Origin: Parachlamydiaceae bacterium
GTDB lineage: Bacteria > Chlamydiota > Chlamydiia > Chlamydiales > Parachlamydiaceae
DNA length: 16,901 bases
Reading direction: 5' to 3'
Assembly: GCA_013815395.1 (NCBI GenBank)
Contig: JACDGH010000024.1
Location: 1 to 16,901, forward strand
Shown piece by piece: positions 1-8,383 of this stretch (position 1 is the first letter of the stretch; every line of letters begins with the position of its first letter). Made by a program: the position numbers and the translations under genes. The notes beneath the pieces are model-generated. The model was given only the letters and a program-made list of their open reading frames with translations. It ran no database searches and was not told where the DNA came from.

Positions 1-322
1 GTCCATGCTCGTAAAATAATACATCACCATATTGATCTTTAAACCAATCAGCAATAGCATCTTTAAATTCATTAAGCTCCTGAATTAGTCCGGGATCAAG
101 CTCTCCTAAAGAACCATAGTGAACTTTAGAGCTTATCATCAAATGGCCCGGTGCAACCGGGAAATTCACTCGGAGAAGACAGAAATTTTTTGTTGAATGA
201 ATTTTCATTCCAGTATTCGGATGACAAAATAGGCAAATTTTAGCACTGACGTTTGCTTGATTGAAGATATCTTGAGGCGAATAAATGGAATTCGAAGAAG
301 TATTATGTAATAAATAATTCAT
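1..322 (-). CDS. HIT-like (histidine triad) protein, N-terminal part
   Basis: This gene runs off the left edge of the window, and only its first 107 codons are visible. The protein has a CxxC pair (C30, C33), which often forms a zinc site near the start of HIT proteins. A stretch PVAPGHLMISSKVHYGSLGEL (about residues 56-75) resembles the GHxLIxPxxH strand-turn of the HIT fold. An acidic/aromatic segment reaching FYEHG follows. HIT proteins are nucleotide hydrolases or transferases, but the catalytic HxHxH triad would lie beyond the edge and cannot be checked. The ATG at 322-320 is the first Met of the open frame, and its ribosome-binding site is weak. It is transcribed away from the membrane protein at 401, leaving a 78 bp divergent intergenic region. 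The fold call is moderate and the substrate is unknown. Confidence 0.6.
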   Translation of the reverse strand, partial: MNYLLHNTSSNSIYSPQDIFNQANVSAKICLFCHPNTGMKIHSTKNFCLLRVNFPVAPGHLMISSKVHYGSLGELDPGLIQELNEFKDAIADWFKDQYGDVLFYEHG

Positions 323-400
323 ATCTTTATTAATTTAAGTTTTCTATTTATAGGGGTACATGTTATATACTTTGTATCTTTAATAAGTCAATTACAAAAA

Positions 401-1321
401 ATGGATACCCCTTTGAGCTCTCTTTTGATAGAAACTCTGCTACCGTTAAGTTGCGTCTTTACCCGCAGCCTGCTCAACATCGTAGATCGGCATATGCTTG
501 GAATTAAAAAACTAAATATACATTTACAAAACTGTTTTAATGTTACAAGTGCACTACTTATTGGGTGTTTAATCTCAACCTACTTCTGTTCTTTTAATGA
601 AATAATATCTGTCATTCTACAACCCTACTGCTTTATTAGTGCAGTCGTGATGCATCTTGTTTCCTATGCATTCAGCTTATCTTTCAAGCATTCGAGTGTC
701 CGAGAAGTACTGGTCACGGCAAAAGTGGCAGATCTGATAATCACTCCTGCCATTTGCTTTTGTCTTACTTATTTTTTTTGGCAAAGCGATTTGAATGCAC
801 ATGTTTTAAAACCGACAACTTATTTAATTGGTTTTTGTGCCCTTGCCTTGCTTTTTGTTGGAATGAAGGATATCGATTTTCTTTGGCATCCGAGATCTCT
901 TTTTTTAATAATGAGTATCAGTCTTCAAATATTATTCACAATGGTCGCAAAACAAAATAATACTGTAATATTGTCATTAAAAGAAGGCTGGATCTTATCT
1001 ATTGGTATGCTGATATGGCGAAGTATTTTTTCTCTAGTGCCAGCATTGATATGTGTGCTACAAACACGCCCTGGCTTAATTTATCAAAAAATTTCTTTTA
1101 GATTAATTGTCAGCATATTTATGCGCGCAGCCATGATGATATTAGCTTATGTAACTTTTGTTTTTTCAATCGAACTTAATAAGCCATTAATCGTCTTTCC
1201 GATTTTAAACTCATCTCTATTAATTGCAACTTTTTTAGCAAAGTTTATCCTCAAAGAAAAGCCATCTTTTTACGAAGTTGCGGCCTTAATTGGAATGACA
1301 AGTTTACCACTCATAGATTAA
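401..1321 (+). CDS. DMT/EamA-like multispanning membrane protein
   Basis: This is a 306-residue, very hydrophobic protein with about nine to ten predicted membrane segments separated by short polar loops. The last 45 residues (LNKPLIVFPILNSSLLIAT, then FILKEKPSFYEVAALIGM) resemble the final two helices of drug/metabolite (DMT, EamA) transporters, where a short charged loop (KEKPS) joins the helices. DMT carriers export or exchange small metabolites across the inner membrane, and intracellular bacteria use many of them to take host metabolites. The substrate cannot be read from the sequence. The ATG at 401 has no clear Shine-Dalgarno. A possible extended -10 (TGTTATATACT) lies about 30-40 bases upstream. 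Because the match is to general pattern only, an unrelated inner-membrane protein remains possible. Confidence 0.5.
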   Translation: MDTPLSSLLIETLLPLSCVFTRSLLNIVDRHMLGIKKLNIHLQNCFNVTSALLIGCLISTYFCSFNEIISVILQPYCFISAVVMHLVSYAFSLSFKHSSVREVLVTAKVADLIITPAICFCLTYFFWQSDLNAHVLKPTTYLIGFCALALLFVGMKDIDFLWHPRSLFLIMSISLQILFTMVAKQNNTVILSLKEGWILSIGMLIWRSIFSLVPALICVLQTRPGLIYQKISFRLIVSIFMRAAMMILAYVTFVFSIELNKPLIVFPILNSSLLIATFLAKFILKEKPSFYEVAALIGMTSLPLID

Positions 1322-1432
1322 AATTATTGCTTATTAAATATAAATTCATATTCTCCGAAAAGTAATTGATTTAAAAAAGCAATATATTCATAATAAAAAC
1401 CTAAATTATTTAATTTTTTAAAATGAGGCAAA

Positions 1433-2506
1433 ATGACAATTAATACAAATCGCTTACCTTTCGATCCAATAAATCAACCCTATCTATCTTTTAATAGCTC
1501 GTATTCAAATAGTTATAAAAATATTAACATATTATCCGCCCCTTCTATATCAAAAAATTTTTTTAATGATCCTCAAGAACCATTACCTTTATCTAAAGAT
1601 TTATCTAAACACAAAATCACTGTTATTGATATTGTGCCTGACACTGATCTTGCGGAAAAAGATTCGTGGGAGAAAAACAAATCCTCTTTTCTTATCGAAA
1701 ATCTTGACAGTTCTCTTTATAATGTAGAATTATTAAAACAATCCGAGGCGGGTAACCGACTTCACATATTAGCTTTATTAAAGCTAAGGGCTGATATTAA
1801 TACTGTGGATGCAGCCGGAGAAACGCCTTTACATATTGCAGTGAAAAATGATTATCATTTTTTATTGAGATCTCTCCTTAGATGTAATGCAAATGAAAGC
1901 GCCACTAATTTTTATAATGCTACGCCACTAACCCAAGCTATAGCCCTTAATCACCAAGAATCTATAAGGAGGCTTTTTAAACATGGTTATTTTAGAATAA
2001 GACATCCTCGGTCAATTTTAAAAGGCGGTAAAGATATTAAGGTAAAAAGCGCTAATGATGTTAAAAATTTACTAGAATTATTTTGTAATATAAAAAAATT
2101 TTTAACTAATGAAATTAATAAAGCAATTTTAAATTCTACACATTCAACAACAAGAAATTCCGATATAATTTCCTTATTATTAGAATGTGGCGCTGACAAA
2201 AGTGCAATATTAGAAATATTACAAGAAAATATTCATAAAATACTATCTGTTGAAAACACTTCTGCAAGGGATTATACAGAAATTTGCACTTTAAAGGAGC
2301 TTAGATTACGAGTTTTAGCGAGCATTGTAGATACAATTCGTACACATCCATTTATATTATATATTTTAAGTCCTTTAAATTTTTCTTATATTGAAAATAT
2401 CTTTCAAAATGAGCCAGATTCCAAGGACTTATGCAAGAAGCTTCAAAAAGTCGTTATAATATATGAAAGTCAATTAACTGAAACATCAGAACTTTTACAG
2501 GAGTAA
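1433..2506 (+). CDS. Ankyrin-repeat protein, possible secreted effector
   Basis: The protein has 357 residues. The first 90 or so are polar, Ser/Asn-rich and without a signal peptide. Ankyrin repeats follow: a partial one at about 98-127 (LHILALLKLRADINTVD), a clear one at 128-159 with the hallmark GETPLHIAVKND then LLRSLLRCNANESATN, and a third at 160-190 (NATPLTQAIALNHQ then RLFKHG). A fourth, weaker unit is near 240-258 (IISLLLECGADKSA). The rest is helical. Ankyrin repeats bind partner proteins and are common in effectors of amoeba-dwelling bacteria, including chlamydiae. Secretion is inferred, not seen. A good ribosome-binding site (GAGG, five bases before the ATG) fixes the start. It lies 111 bp after the membrane protein gene on the same strand. 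Its AT content is high even for this window. Confidence 0.75.
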   Translation: MTINTNRLPFDPINQPYLSFNSSYSNSYKNINILSAPSISKNFFNDPQEPLPLSKDLSKHKITVIDIVPDTDLAEKDSWEKNKSSFLIENLDSSLYNVELLKQSEAGNRLHILALLKLRADINTVDAAGETPLHIAVKNDYHFLLRSLLRCNANESATNFYNATPLTQAIALNHQESIRRLFKHGYFRIRHPRSILKGGKDIKVKSANDVKNLLELFCNIKKFLTNEINKAILNSTHSTTRNSDIISLLLECGADKSAILEILQENIHKILSVENTSARDYTEICTLKELRLRVLASIVDTIRTHPFILYILSPLNFSYIENIFQNEPDSKDLCKKLQKVVIIYESQLTETSELLQE

Positions 2507-2573
2507 CTTGGTTAGCGGCTTTGGAAGTAAAAAAAAAAGGCCATTCAATGTAAACCAATTAAAATATCTTCAC

Positions 2574-2616
2574 AAAAAAATTACAAGCTAACTGCATGCC
2601 ACAGGCATGCTCAGCT
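2574..2616 (-). terminator. Rho-independent terminator of the Wza/Wzz-like operon
   Basis: A perfect stem GCATGCC-TGT-GGCATGC (2594-2610) is extended by an outer AGCT/AGCT pairing (2586-2589 with 2613-2616). Read on the minus strand, it is followed within a few bases by seven T residues (2580-2574). It lies 44 bases after the stop of the chain-length gene. The T-run is separated from the inner stem by the outer pairing and a short spacer. The inverted repeat could also help end the ankyrin transcript arriving on the plus strand, but no T-run follows it in that direction. Confidence 0.6.
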
Positions 2617-2659
2617 TTAGATATCCCGATTTTCGAATCAATTTAGGCAGATCATTAGT

Positions 2660-5311
2660 TTAATCAACAATAATCACAAAAGATTTCGGAATTGAAAGTT
2701 GAAATACGCCTAATCGCAACTCTTGAAGGGATTCATCATTGATCGTAATGATAGCTTTTGAAAACTGCTTTAAAAGGGTTTCCGCTTCTGCACTGAGTGG
2801 CGATGCGCAATTAATAGCGATAATCCAGTCATAATCGGACTTAAGATCATAGATAATTTTCTTAAACCTTTCAGAAGCGTATACCTCATTTGCAAAGCGA
2901 GTGATGCCCCCGCCGAAAATGATGTCATAGGAAGCTTTATGTTGAATGTGTAACTTAATAGGATTCTCATTGAAATATTGCAATAACCCAGGTTCATGCA
3001 TCTCGTCATTCTGAGCAGTAAAGCAAAGGTCTAATATTAATGTCTTAAAACCCATTTTGGACATTAATTCAGCGAGCATTTCACCATACTTTGGTCCGCT
3101 GTTGCATAAAAGCAAAAGGGTGTTTTCATTATCCCGAATATTAGAAATCGAATCGGAAGAAGTAATGAACGAAATTATCCGTCGCAAAGTATCCAAATCT
3201 GAATCAAGGAGGTTAGACGCTGTACTAGGTGCATTTGAAAAAGCTTTTTGGAGAGATAGAGTTCCTGAAACGTGTTGGCCTGCAAGCCGAAGGTTATCTG
3301 TAGATGCCTTTACCCCTTTGCCAATGGATTTTGCAAGCACCCATCCTATACTTAAAAAAGTACCTGCCAAAGTTCCCATCAAGGTTAACAGTAACAGACG
3401 AGGGGGTTTAGGATGAAGGGGTATAATGGGCAAGTCCACAGATGTAGATTGTGTCCTTTCTAAATTGGATGCTAGATTTTTTGATTCAACGAGTTTGGAA
3501 ATCTGTTCGATCATATTCTGATTAATTTCCATTTTTTGCTGGATCATTTGTTCAGCCACCCACTTTTGGGGCAAACTTGCCATTTCTGCACGTAAATTGA
3601 CAAGGTTATGATCATAAAGATCTTTTTCATGTTCAAGAACCGACAAGCGCCGTGTGATGTAGTCAGCCATTTGATTTTCTAAAATAGATATTTGTTCTAA
3701 AATGAGGGCTAGATGAGCATTTTGCAGCGTTTGAATTTTCTCTTTCATTAGCTGTTGGCGCAGTTGAATAAGTTGAATTGTCTGAGCTAAGTGAGTGGTG
3801 AAAAAGTTTTTTTGTACAGCAAGTCCCATCTTTAATCGCTCTTGCTCTTTTTGAGTGCTATTATCCTGATCTTTCAAAGCCAAAATAAGTGGAGATGCTT
3901 TTGAGATCATTTCCAAGCTAATTGGGTCGCTTAAAACAGAACTTAGAGAACTGATTTCAAATCCTGGAAGGGTGATTTGATTTGTAAGGAAATGAAATTG
4001 AGCTTCTTCCGCTTCTAAAGCATTTAATTCTTTGCTATAAGCCAAATAAAGCTCTTTGGCTGTATTTAAATCGATTCCTAAAAAATTTTTAATACTATCT
4101 TGAGAACTCAATTCTTCTTCTGGAGCATATTTTCCAAGCGCCAATTGCAAAGAATGAACTTCCTGCTTTAGCCGTCGAATCTCTTTTGTCAATTGATTAA
4201 TAAAATCAGGATTTTGGGTAGAAGTAAATTTATCAAACTCCGCTTTACCCGTAATTAGCAGCTGATTAAGCCAGTGAATTTCAAGATCAATGCCTTCTAA
4301 TCTCTGTTTATAATTTTGTTGATTTGAAGTTAAAAAAGTCATTGCAGAAGTGTAGTCGGCAAAACCAGTGTCAGAAAGGTCTGAGGAAAGATTATTGGCA
4401 TGCGCACGCATTAATGTTTCTAGTTGTTTCCCCATGTCCGCTTGCTTTTCCTGCAGATAAGTAATTTGAAGATTACAAACGCGTTGATGTTCTTGATAAT
4501 TGTGTTCTTTGTATAGCTCCATTAAGGCAGTAGTATGGTCCACAGCTTGGTATTTATCGGGATGTTGATAAGCTATTTTAAGCAAACTGTTATCAAAACG
4601 ATCAGGCTCCACCGTAAATTTTTTGGCAATTGTTTGGGCAGTGAGGCTTAGAGGTTTAAGAATTAGACGATATTGTTTACCGGAAATTCCACTTGGTGAT
4701 TTTTTCTGTAATGTAAAACTGAAATGATCTGAAGTAAAGGGAATGCCGAGCTTTCCTTGACCCAAAATTTGACCATCTGTTTCTATATCAAAGTCTACAT
4801 GAGAATAAAAAACCACAGATAATTCGATAGGTACTTGACCATCATAATTTATTTTTTCAGCTTTTATTTGTTGATCAAACGGCTTTATCAAAGGGCTATT
4901 TAAATTTTTATTGTGCGCATATTCGCTGAGAAAATTATCTTTAATTCTTTTAAAAGGAAAAGGAAATGAAGTTTCCTTTTTTTTAATTTCTGCTTGTAGT
5001 CCTTGAGATATAACCAAATTTTCAATGAGCATTCTTGAACGCATCATCGTCAAAGCTTCGCTTTCATTAGCATCAGCATTGAGTAAAAGAGCACTTAGAG
5101 ATTGATTTAGGCCAGATTGACTTTTTCCTTTTTCCTTAAAAGTGGCTTCGACCCGGTATTCTATAGGTTGCGACAATCCATAGCTCAAGGCTAGAAAAGC
5201 GCCTAGTAAGGCCATTTTAAAGATCGTATACCGTTTTTTTTTGAGCACGCTTCCTAGATCAGAAAGAGTCAATAAAAACTCGCTTTCGCCATTTCCATTT
5301 AATTGTTTCAT
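2660..5311 (-). CDS. Wzz/Wzc-like polysaccharide chain-length protein with degenerate BY-kinase domain
   Basis: The 883-residue protein has the plan of GumC/Wzc polysaccharide co-polymerases. A short cytoplasmic N-terminus is followed by a membrane helix (about 30-47), then a large extracytoplasmic region rich in coiled coil. Next come the proline-rich Wzz signature (IIPLHPKPPR) leading into a second membrane helix (about 636-660) and a cytoplasmic P-loop-like domain (about 690-883). Such proteins set the length of exported polysaccharide and contact the outer-membrane channel. The C-terminal domain keeps the fold order of a bacterial tyrosine kinase but not its catalytic residues. The Walker A position reads CNSGPKYGEM with no GK(S/T), the A' position reads LILDLCF, the Walker B position reads IIAINCASP, and there is no C-terminal tyrosine cluster. 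It is probably a non-catalytic co-polymerase. It follows the Wza-like gene after 26 bases. Confidence 0.8.
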   Translation of the reverse strand: MKQLNGNGESEFLLTLSDLGSVLKKKRYTIFKMALLGAFLALSYGLSQPIEYRVEATFKEKGKSQSGLNQSLSALLLNADANESEALTMMRSRMLIENLVISQGLQAEIKKKETSFPFPFKRIKDNFLSEYAHNKNLNSPLIKPFDQQIKAEKINYDGQVPIELSVVFYSHVDFDIETDGQILGQGKLGIPFTSDHFSFTLQKKSPSGISGKQYRLILKPLSLTAQTIAKKFTVEPDRFDNSLLKIAYQHPDKYQAVDHTTALMELYKEHNYQEHQRVCNLQITYLQEKQADMGKQLETLMRAHANNLSSDLSDTGFADYTSAMTFLTSNQQNYKQRLEGIDLEIHWLNQLLITGKAEFDKFTSTQNPDFINQLTKEIRRLKQEVHSLQLALGKYAPEEELSSQDSIKNFLGIDLNTAKELYLAYSKELNALEAEEAQFHFLTNQITLPGFEISSLSSVLSDPISLEMISKASPLILALKDQDNSTQKEQERLKMGLAVQKNFFTTHLAQTIQLIQLRQQLMKEKIQTLQNAHLALILEQISILENQMADYITRRLSVLEHEKDLYDHNLVNLRAEMASLPQKWVAEQMIQQKMEINQNMIEQISKLVESKNLASNLERTQSTSVDLPIIPLHPKPPRLLLLTLMGTLAGTFLSIGWVLAKSIGKGVKASTDNLRLAGQHVSGTLSLQKAFSNAPSTASNLLDSDLDTLRRIISFITSSDSISNIRDNENTLLLLCNSGPKYGEMLAELMSKMGFKTLILDLCFTAQNDEMHEPGLLQYFNENPIKLHIQHKASYDIIFGGGITRFANEVYASERFKKIIYDLKSDYDWIIAINCASPLSAEAETLLKQFSKAIITINDESLQELRLGVFQLSIPKSFVIIVD

Positions 5312-5337
5312 TTTAAATTATGCCTTCTAAACATAGA

Positions 5338-6393
5338 TCAATAATTGACAATCCTATAAACCGAATTTCCTGTTTGAAATGCCTGCGCGCTCGGTAATAG
5401 CTGACTTATAAAACGATTCCACTCGGTAATTGGTGATGCAGATACATATACTGTATCGCCTGGGATTAATAATAAACTATCGTTTGGCAAGTGAATGATG
5501 TGCTCCCAGGCAAGAACATAAATTTTTGGACACTTTAAGTTCCCACGAATCACTTGAATATGCCGCTTATCGCCTGTAAAAGGAATGCCACCAGCACTAA
5601 CTAAAGCTTCGCGTAAAGACATGTAACCATTAGACATATGCACAGGTTGCGAATTATTAATTTCTCCCATAACCATTACATTGCTATCTTTTTTATTGGC
5701 AATGAATACTTTATCGCCGCCCCGCATAACAATATTTTGGCTCATATCTCCTTCATTGATCAGTTTATGGAGATCAACTGCTAATGGCTGGCAATTACGT
5801 ACCACATAACTTAAAAAAAGATTGGCATCGGTAGGAATACGTGCATGGGCAATCACTTCATATAAACGGATTTTACCATCTACAGGTACAGTTGGGGTAC
5901 CCACCATCCCTGTCAGTTCAACCTTACGGGTTAGGCGATCCTGATAGGTGACAAAAAGTTCCACATCTTGAATCTGCTTACGATATTCTTCTTGTAATCG
6001 TATACGCGCCTCATCAAGAGTCAATCCCGCCACTGGAACATAAGAGATGTCGGGTAAATCAACTTGACCTTGACGCACACGAAAGCCACCCACATTGTGG
6101 TTAATGAATTGAATGGACTCCATAAGATCTTTTCGGCTGGGATGATAAAGGACAATGTTAAGAATATCATCTTCGGCAATAGTATCTTCATATTCGCACA
6201 TCGCATCGCTAGGTAGTTCTTCAACTTCAATTCCTTCCATTTCCAGAATAGCAAATTTCCCTTGTCGAATTTGATAGGAATCGATAACAAAGTCATCAGC
6301 CCCCATAATAGGATAATTGTGACAGGGTTTACAGCAAGATGTGCATAATAGTAGTAAAAGACTACTCAGAATTCGGATGGTTTTACACTGCAT
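5338..6393 (-). CDS. Wza/GumB-like polysaccharide export outer-membrane lipoprotein
   Basis: From the ATG at 6393 the protein has 351 residues. It starts with a lipoprotein-type signal peptide: basic residues, LLLLL, then CTSC with Cys20 as the likely acylated residue. The -3 position is Cys rather than the usual Leu. A polysaccharide-export domain follows (EDDILNIVLYHP, then DISYVPVAGLTLDEARIRLQEEYRKQ and DVELFVTYQDRLTRKVELTGMVG, shown here as separate pieces). SLBB-type repeats come after it (RLYEVIAHA; NVMVMGEINNSQPV, SLREALVSAGGI, LIPGDTVYV). Such proteins assemble an outer-membrane channel for capsule or exopolysaccharide, working with the Wzz/Wzc-like protein encoded just downstream. 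A TTG at 6429 in the same frame has a strong GAGAGG upstream and would add 12 residues, so the start is uncertain. No glycosyltransferase genes lie next to the pair within this window. Confidence 0.85.
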   Translation of the reverse strand: MQCKTIRILSSLLLLLCTSCCKPCHNYPIMGADDFVIDSYQIRQGKFAILEMEGIEVEELPSDAMCEYEDTIAEDDILNIVLYHPSRKDLMESIQFINHNVGGFRVRQGQVDLPDISYVPVAGLTLDEARIRLQEEYRKQIQDVELFVTYQDRLTRKVELTGMVGTPTVPVDGKIRLYEVIAHARIPTDANLFLSYVVRNCQPLAVDLHKLINEGDMSQNIVMRGGDKVFIANKKDSNVMVMGEINNSQPVHMSNGYMSLREALVSAGGIPFTGDKRHIQVIRGNLKCPKIYVLAWEHIIHLPNDSLLLIPGDTVYVSASPITEWNRFISQLLPSAQAFQTGNSVYRIVNY

Positions 6394-6923
6394 TTTATAA
6401 GCTCGACTTTTTATCAGCCATTCTACCAATTATCCTCTCATTTGCAATGCTTATTTCTCATTGATTTAGATAGGGAAAAAACACAAGGATATTTCAGTAT
6501 AAAGATTTGTCGCAAAATAGGACCTTCAAACACCCGTCGCGAAACTTTAAAAATTGACGCAGAGCTAAAAGCAACAATAAAAATATGAAAAAGTCGAATC
6601 ATTTAAAATAATTATATTGAATAAAACGGACTATTAAGCTAATAAAAAACTTAAAAAAAGAGTCATCCCATTTCAAGACGATTATGGGAGAGGTGTTAAA
6701 ACGTATAATTCACTAAAAATATCTTTGATCGTTTCCCCTTACCTTGAAGTCCTCATTTCCTATTTTAACTACTTCTTTATTTAAATTATTTGAAATGATT
6801 TATTTTTTTCATATTTTTTATAGGAATTTATTGTTGTTTTTTGGTATTAGCGACTCGTTGTCGCTTGAAGACTCCAGAGCTTCGCACAGGCTACAGGTTT
6901 TTTTAAAGATGAAGGAAATTTCA
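6394..6923. other. Intergenic region between divergent Wza-like and methyltransferase genes
   Basis: These 530 bp are AT-rich and hold no gene I can support. They must contain the promoters of both divergent units, but I see no convincing -35/-10 pair. Near the right end is a small perfect hairpin (AGCGAC-TCGTT-GTCGCT, 6849-6865), then a second short one (GAAG...CTTC, about 6867-6883) and a run of seven T at about 6898-6904. An open frame extends the methyltransferase upstream to a TTG at 6744, with an ATG at 6795. Its translation is hydrophobic, and the better ribosome-binding site is at 6924, so I treat it as leader. Confidence 0.5.
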
Positions 6924-7772
6924 ATGAACTCAAATAAAAGATCTATTATTGAGTATTATGATACTTGTGAAACTGATTATCGTTTATTTTGGGATCTAGA
7001 TCATAGTTTGGCGATGCATGCGGGTTATTGGGATGAAACGACGAAAAATTTACGAGATGCTTTAGTTCGCGAAAATAAAGTAATGGCCGAAACGGCAGAA
7101 ATCAGCGCAAGTGATCATGTCCTAGATGCCGGCTGTGGCTTCGGTGGCAGTGATATTTTTTTAGCTAAAGAATACGGATGTCGTGTAACTGGCATTACAC
7201 TCTGCTCTAAACAAGTCGAAAGGGCAACAACTGTGGCCTTGAAGTATGGCGTTGAGGGGCTAGTCACTTTTCAAATAGGTGATTTTTGTGAAACATCATT
7301 TCCTGACGAATCCTTCGATGTTGTTTGGGGGCTAGAAAGCATATGCCATGCACATGATAAAAGCAAGTTCGTTAAAGAAGCCTATCGCTTATTAAAGCGA
7401 GGTGGGCGATTAGTAGTTGCAGATGGATTTGCTTTGCAAGATGATTATGCGGCAAAGGAAAAAAATGATATTAACAAATGGTTAAAAGGGTGGGGAGTAG
7501 AATCGCTAGAAACAGTTTCTAATTTTAAAGCTCATTTACATACAAATCAATTTCAACAAATAACCTGCAAAGATATCACAAAGAATGTGCTTCCCTCTTC
7601 CAAAAGACTATATTGGATCTCTTTTCCTGCGCTTGTATTTTCAAAAGCAGGTGAGCTTTTAGGTTTTAGAAGTAAGACTCAAACAGATAACATCAGAGCT
7701 GCCTATTACCAATACACAACCTTAAAGAAAAAGTTGTGGACTTATGCGCTATTTAGCGCAATTAAACTTTAG
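6924..7772 (+). CDS. SAM-dependent small-molecule methyltransferase (UbiE / tocopherol-methyltransferase-like)
   Basis: From the ATG at 6924 this is a 282-residue class I methyltransferase. Motif I is VLDAGCGFGG (66-75) and is followed by GITLC (90-94). Asp120 sits in IGDF, the motif FDVVW occurs at 131-135, and LLKRGGRLVVADGF at 156-169. The segment GLESICHAHDKSKFVKEAYRL resembles the gamma-tocopherol, sterol and sarcosine methyltransferase group, which methylate small lipid or amine acceptors. The N-terminal IIEYYDTCETDYRLFWDL with HAGYWDE also fits that group. The acceptor cannot be assigned. I chose 6924 because GAAGGA lies about eight bases upstream and the conserved part begins just after it. 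Upstream in-frame starts at 6909, 6795 (ATG) and 6744 (TTG) would add 5, 43 or 60 residues. It stands alone on the plus strand. Confidence 0.8.
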   Translation: MNSNKRSIIEYYDTCETDYRLFWDLDHSLAMHAGYWDETTKNLRDALVRENKVMAETAEISASDHVLDAGCGFGGSDIFLAKEYGCRVTGITLCSKQVERATTVALKYGVEGLVTFQIGDFCETSFPDESFDVVWGLESICHAHDKSKFVKEAYRLLKRGGRLVVADGFALQDDYAAKEKNDINKWLKGWGVESLETVSNFKAHLHTNQFQQITCKDITKNVLPSSKRLYWISFPALVFSKAGELLGFRSKTQTDNIRAAYYQYTTLKKKLWTYALFSAIKL

Positions 7773-8040
7773 TAAAATACATTTAAATTCATCAATACCC
7801 AATTTACTTACCATTTTTAAGTTCGGGAGATCTTAGCGAATTAACCATCACGCTCGTTACCGATTTGAGTACTTCTAGAAATTTAAATATTAACAATATA
7901 TATTGCACAAGAGTCGCATTTTTAAAATCAGAAAAATATTAATGTTTGCAATTATAAGATTTATATTACCGATATATGCCAAATATTTCTGCCATAGCTT
8001 AAGATATAGTTTGCTAGTAATCCTAATAATGGGAAGCTAT

Positions 8041-8379
8041 TTAATCTCTTTCGACAGGCACTTCAAATCCCTGTTTGACTTGTTCTAAAAAATGATTTAA
8101 AGAGAACAGCCAGTTCTGATCTAAAAGTGAAAGTGTTTCTAGTCTTTCTATAGCTTGCGCATCCAATTGCTTACAAACATTGCTTACTGCTAAATACCCG
8201 AAGGAGCCAGCACTGCCGCCTATGTTGTGAACTGCGCCCCTAAATTCCTTCAAATGCTTTTCGTTAGGATCATTTTGTAAAGTCCGCACAAGTCGTTCCA
8301 AAAGCTCAATTTTTTCGCTCTTAGTTTTATCGTATTTTACAATGAGTTCCTGAAGCTTATTTGATTTTGGACTTTCCAT
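8041..8379 (-). CDS. Orphan HPt (histidine phosphotransfer) domain protein
   Basis: This 112-residue all-helical protein is a single HPt domain. The core AVHNIGGSAGSFGYLAVSNV matches the HxLKGSxxxxG phospho-acceptor helix, with His51 as the predicted phosphorylated residue. The position usually held by Lys (HxLK) is Gly here. A second conserved helix, CKQLDAQA, follows. HPt proteins relay phosphate between response-regulator receivers in phosphorelays, but no kinase or regulator is encoded nearby. The start at 8379 is four bases after the PBP2 stop and has AAGGA about eight bases upstream. An in-frame ATG at 8415 would overlap the PBP2 gene and seems less likely. It is the last gene of the RNA methyltransferase-PBP2-HPt operon, so it should be co-expressed with the PBP. 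Confidence 0.85.
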   Translation of the reverse strand: MESPKSNKLQELIVKYDKTKSEKIELLERLVRTLQNDPNEKHLKEFRGAVHNIGGSAGSFGYLAVSNVCKQLDAQAIERLETLSLLDQNWLFSLNHFLEQVKQGFEVPVERD

Positions 8380-8383
8380 TATG

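Noticed and set aside
3057..3416. Plus-strand open frame of 119 codons
   Set aside because: It is a shadow of the Wzz/Wzc-like gene on the other strand, which has clear domain signatures in its own frame.
6340..6348. Perfect DnaA-box match inside the Wza-like gene
   Set aside because: About one match per window is expected by chance at this base composition, and nothing around it resembles the modules.
7903..8088. Short plus-strand frame of 61 codons that looks membrane-like
   Set aside because: It starts at TTG without a ribosome-binding site, overlaps the end of the HPt gene, and its hydrophobicity is that of any AT-rich DNA.
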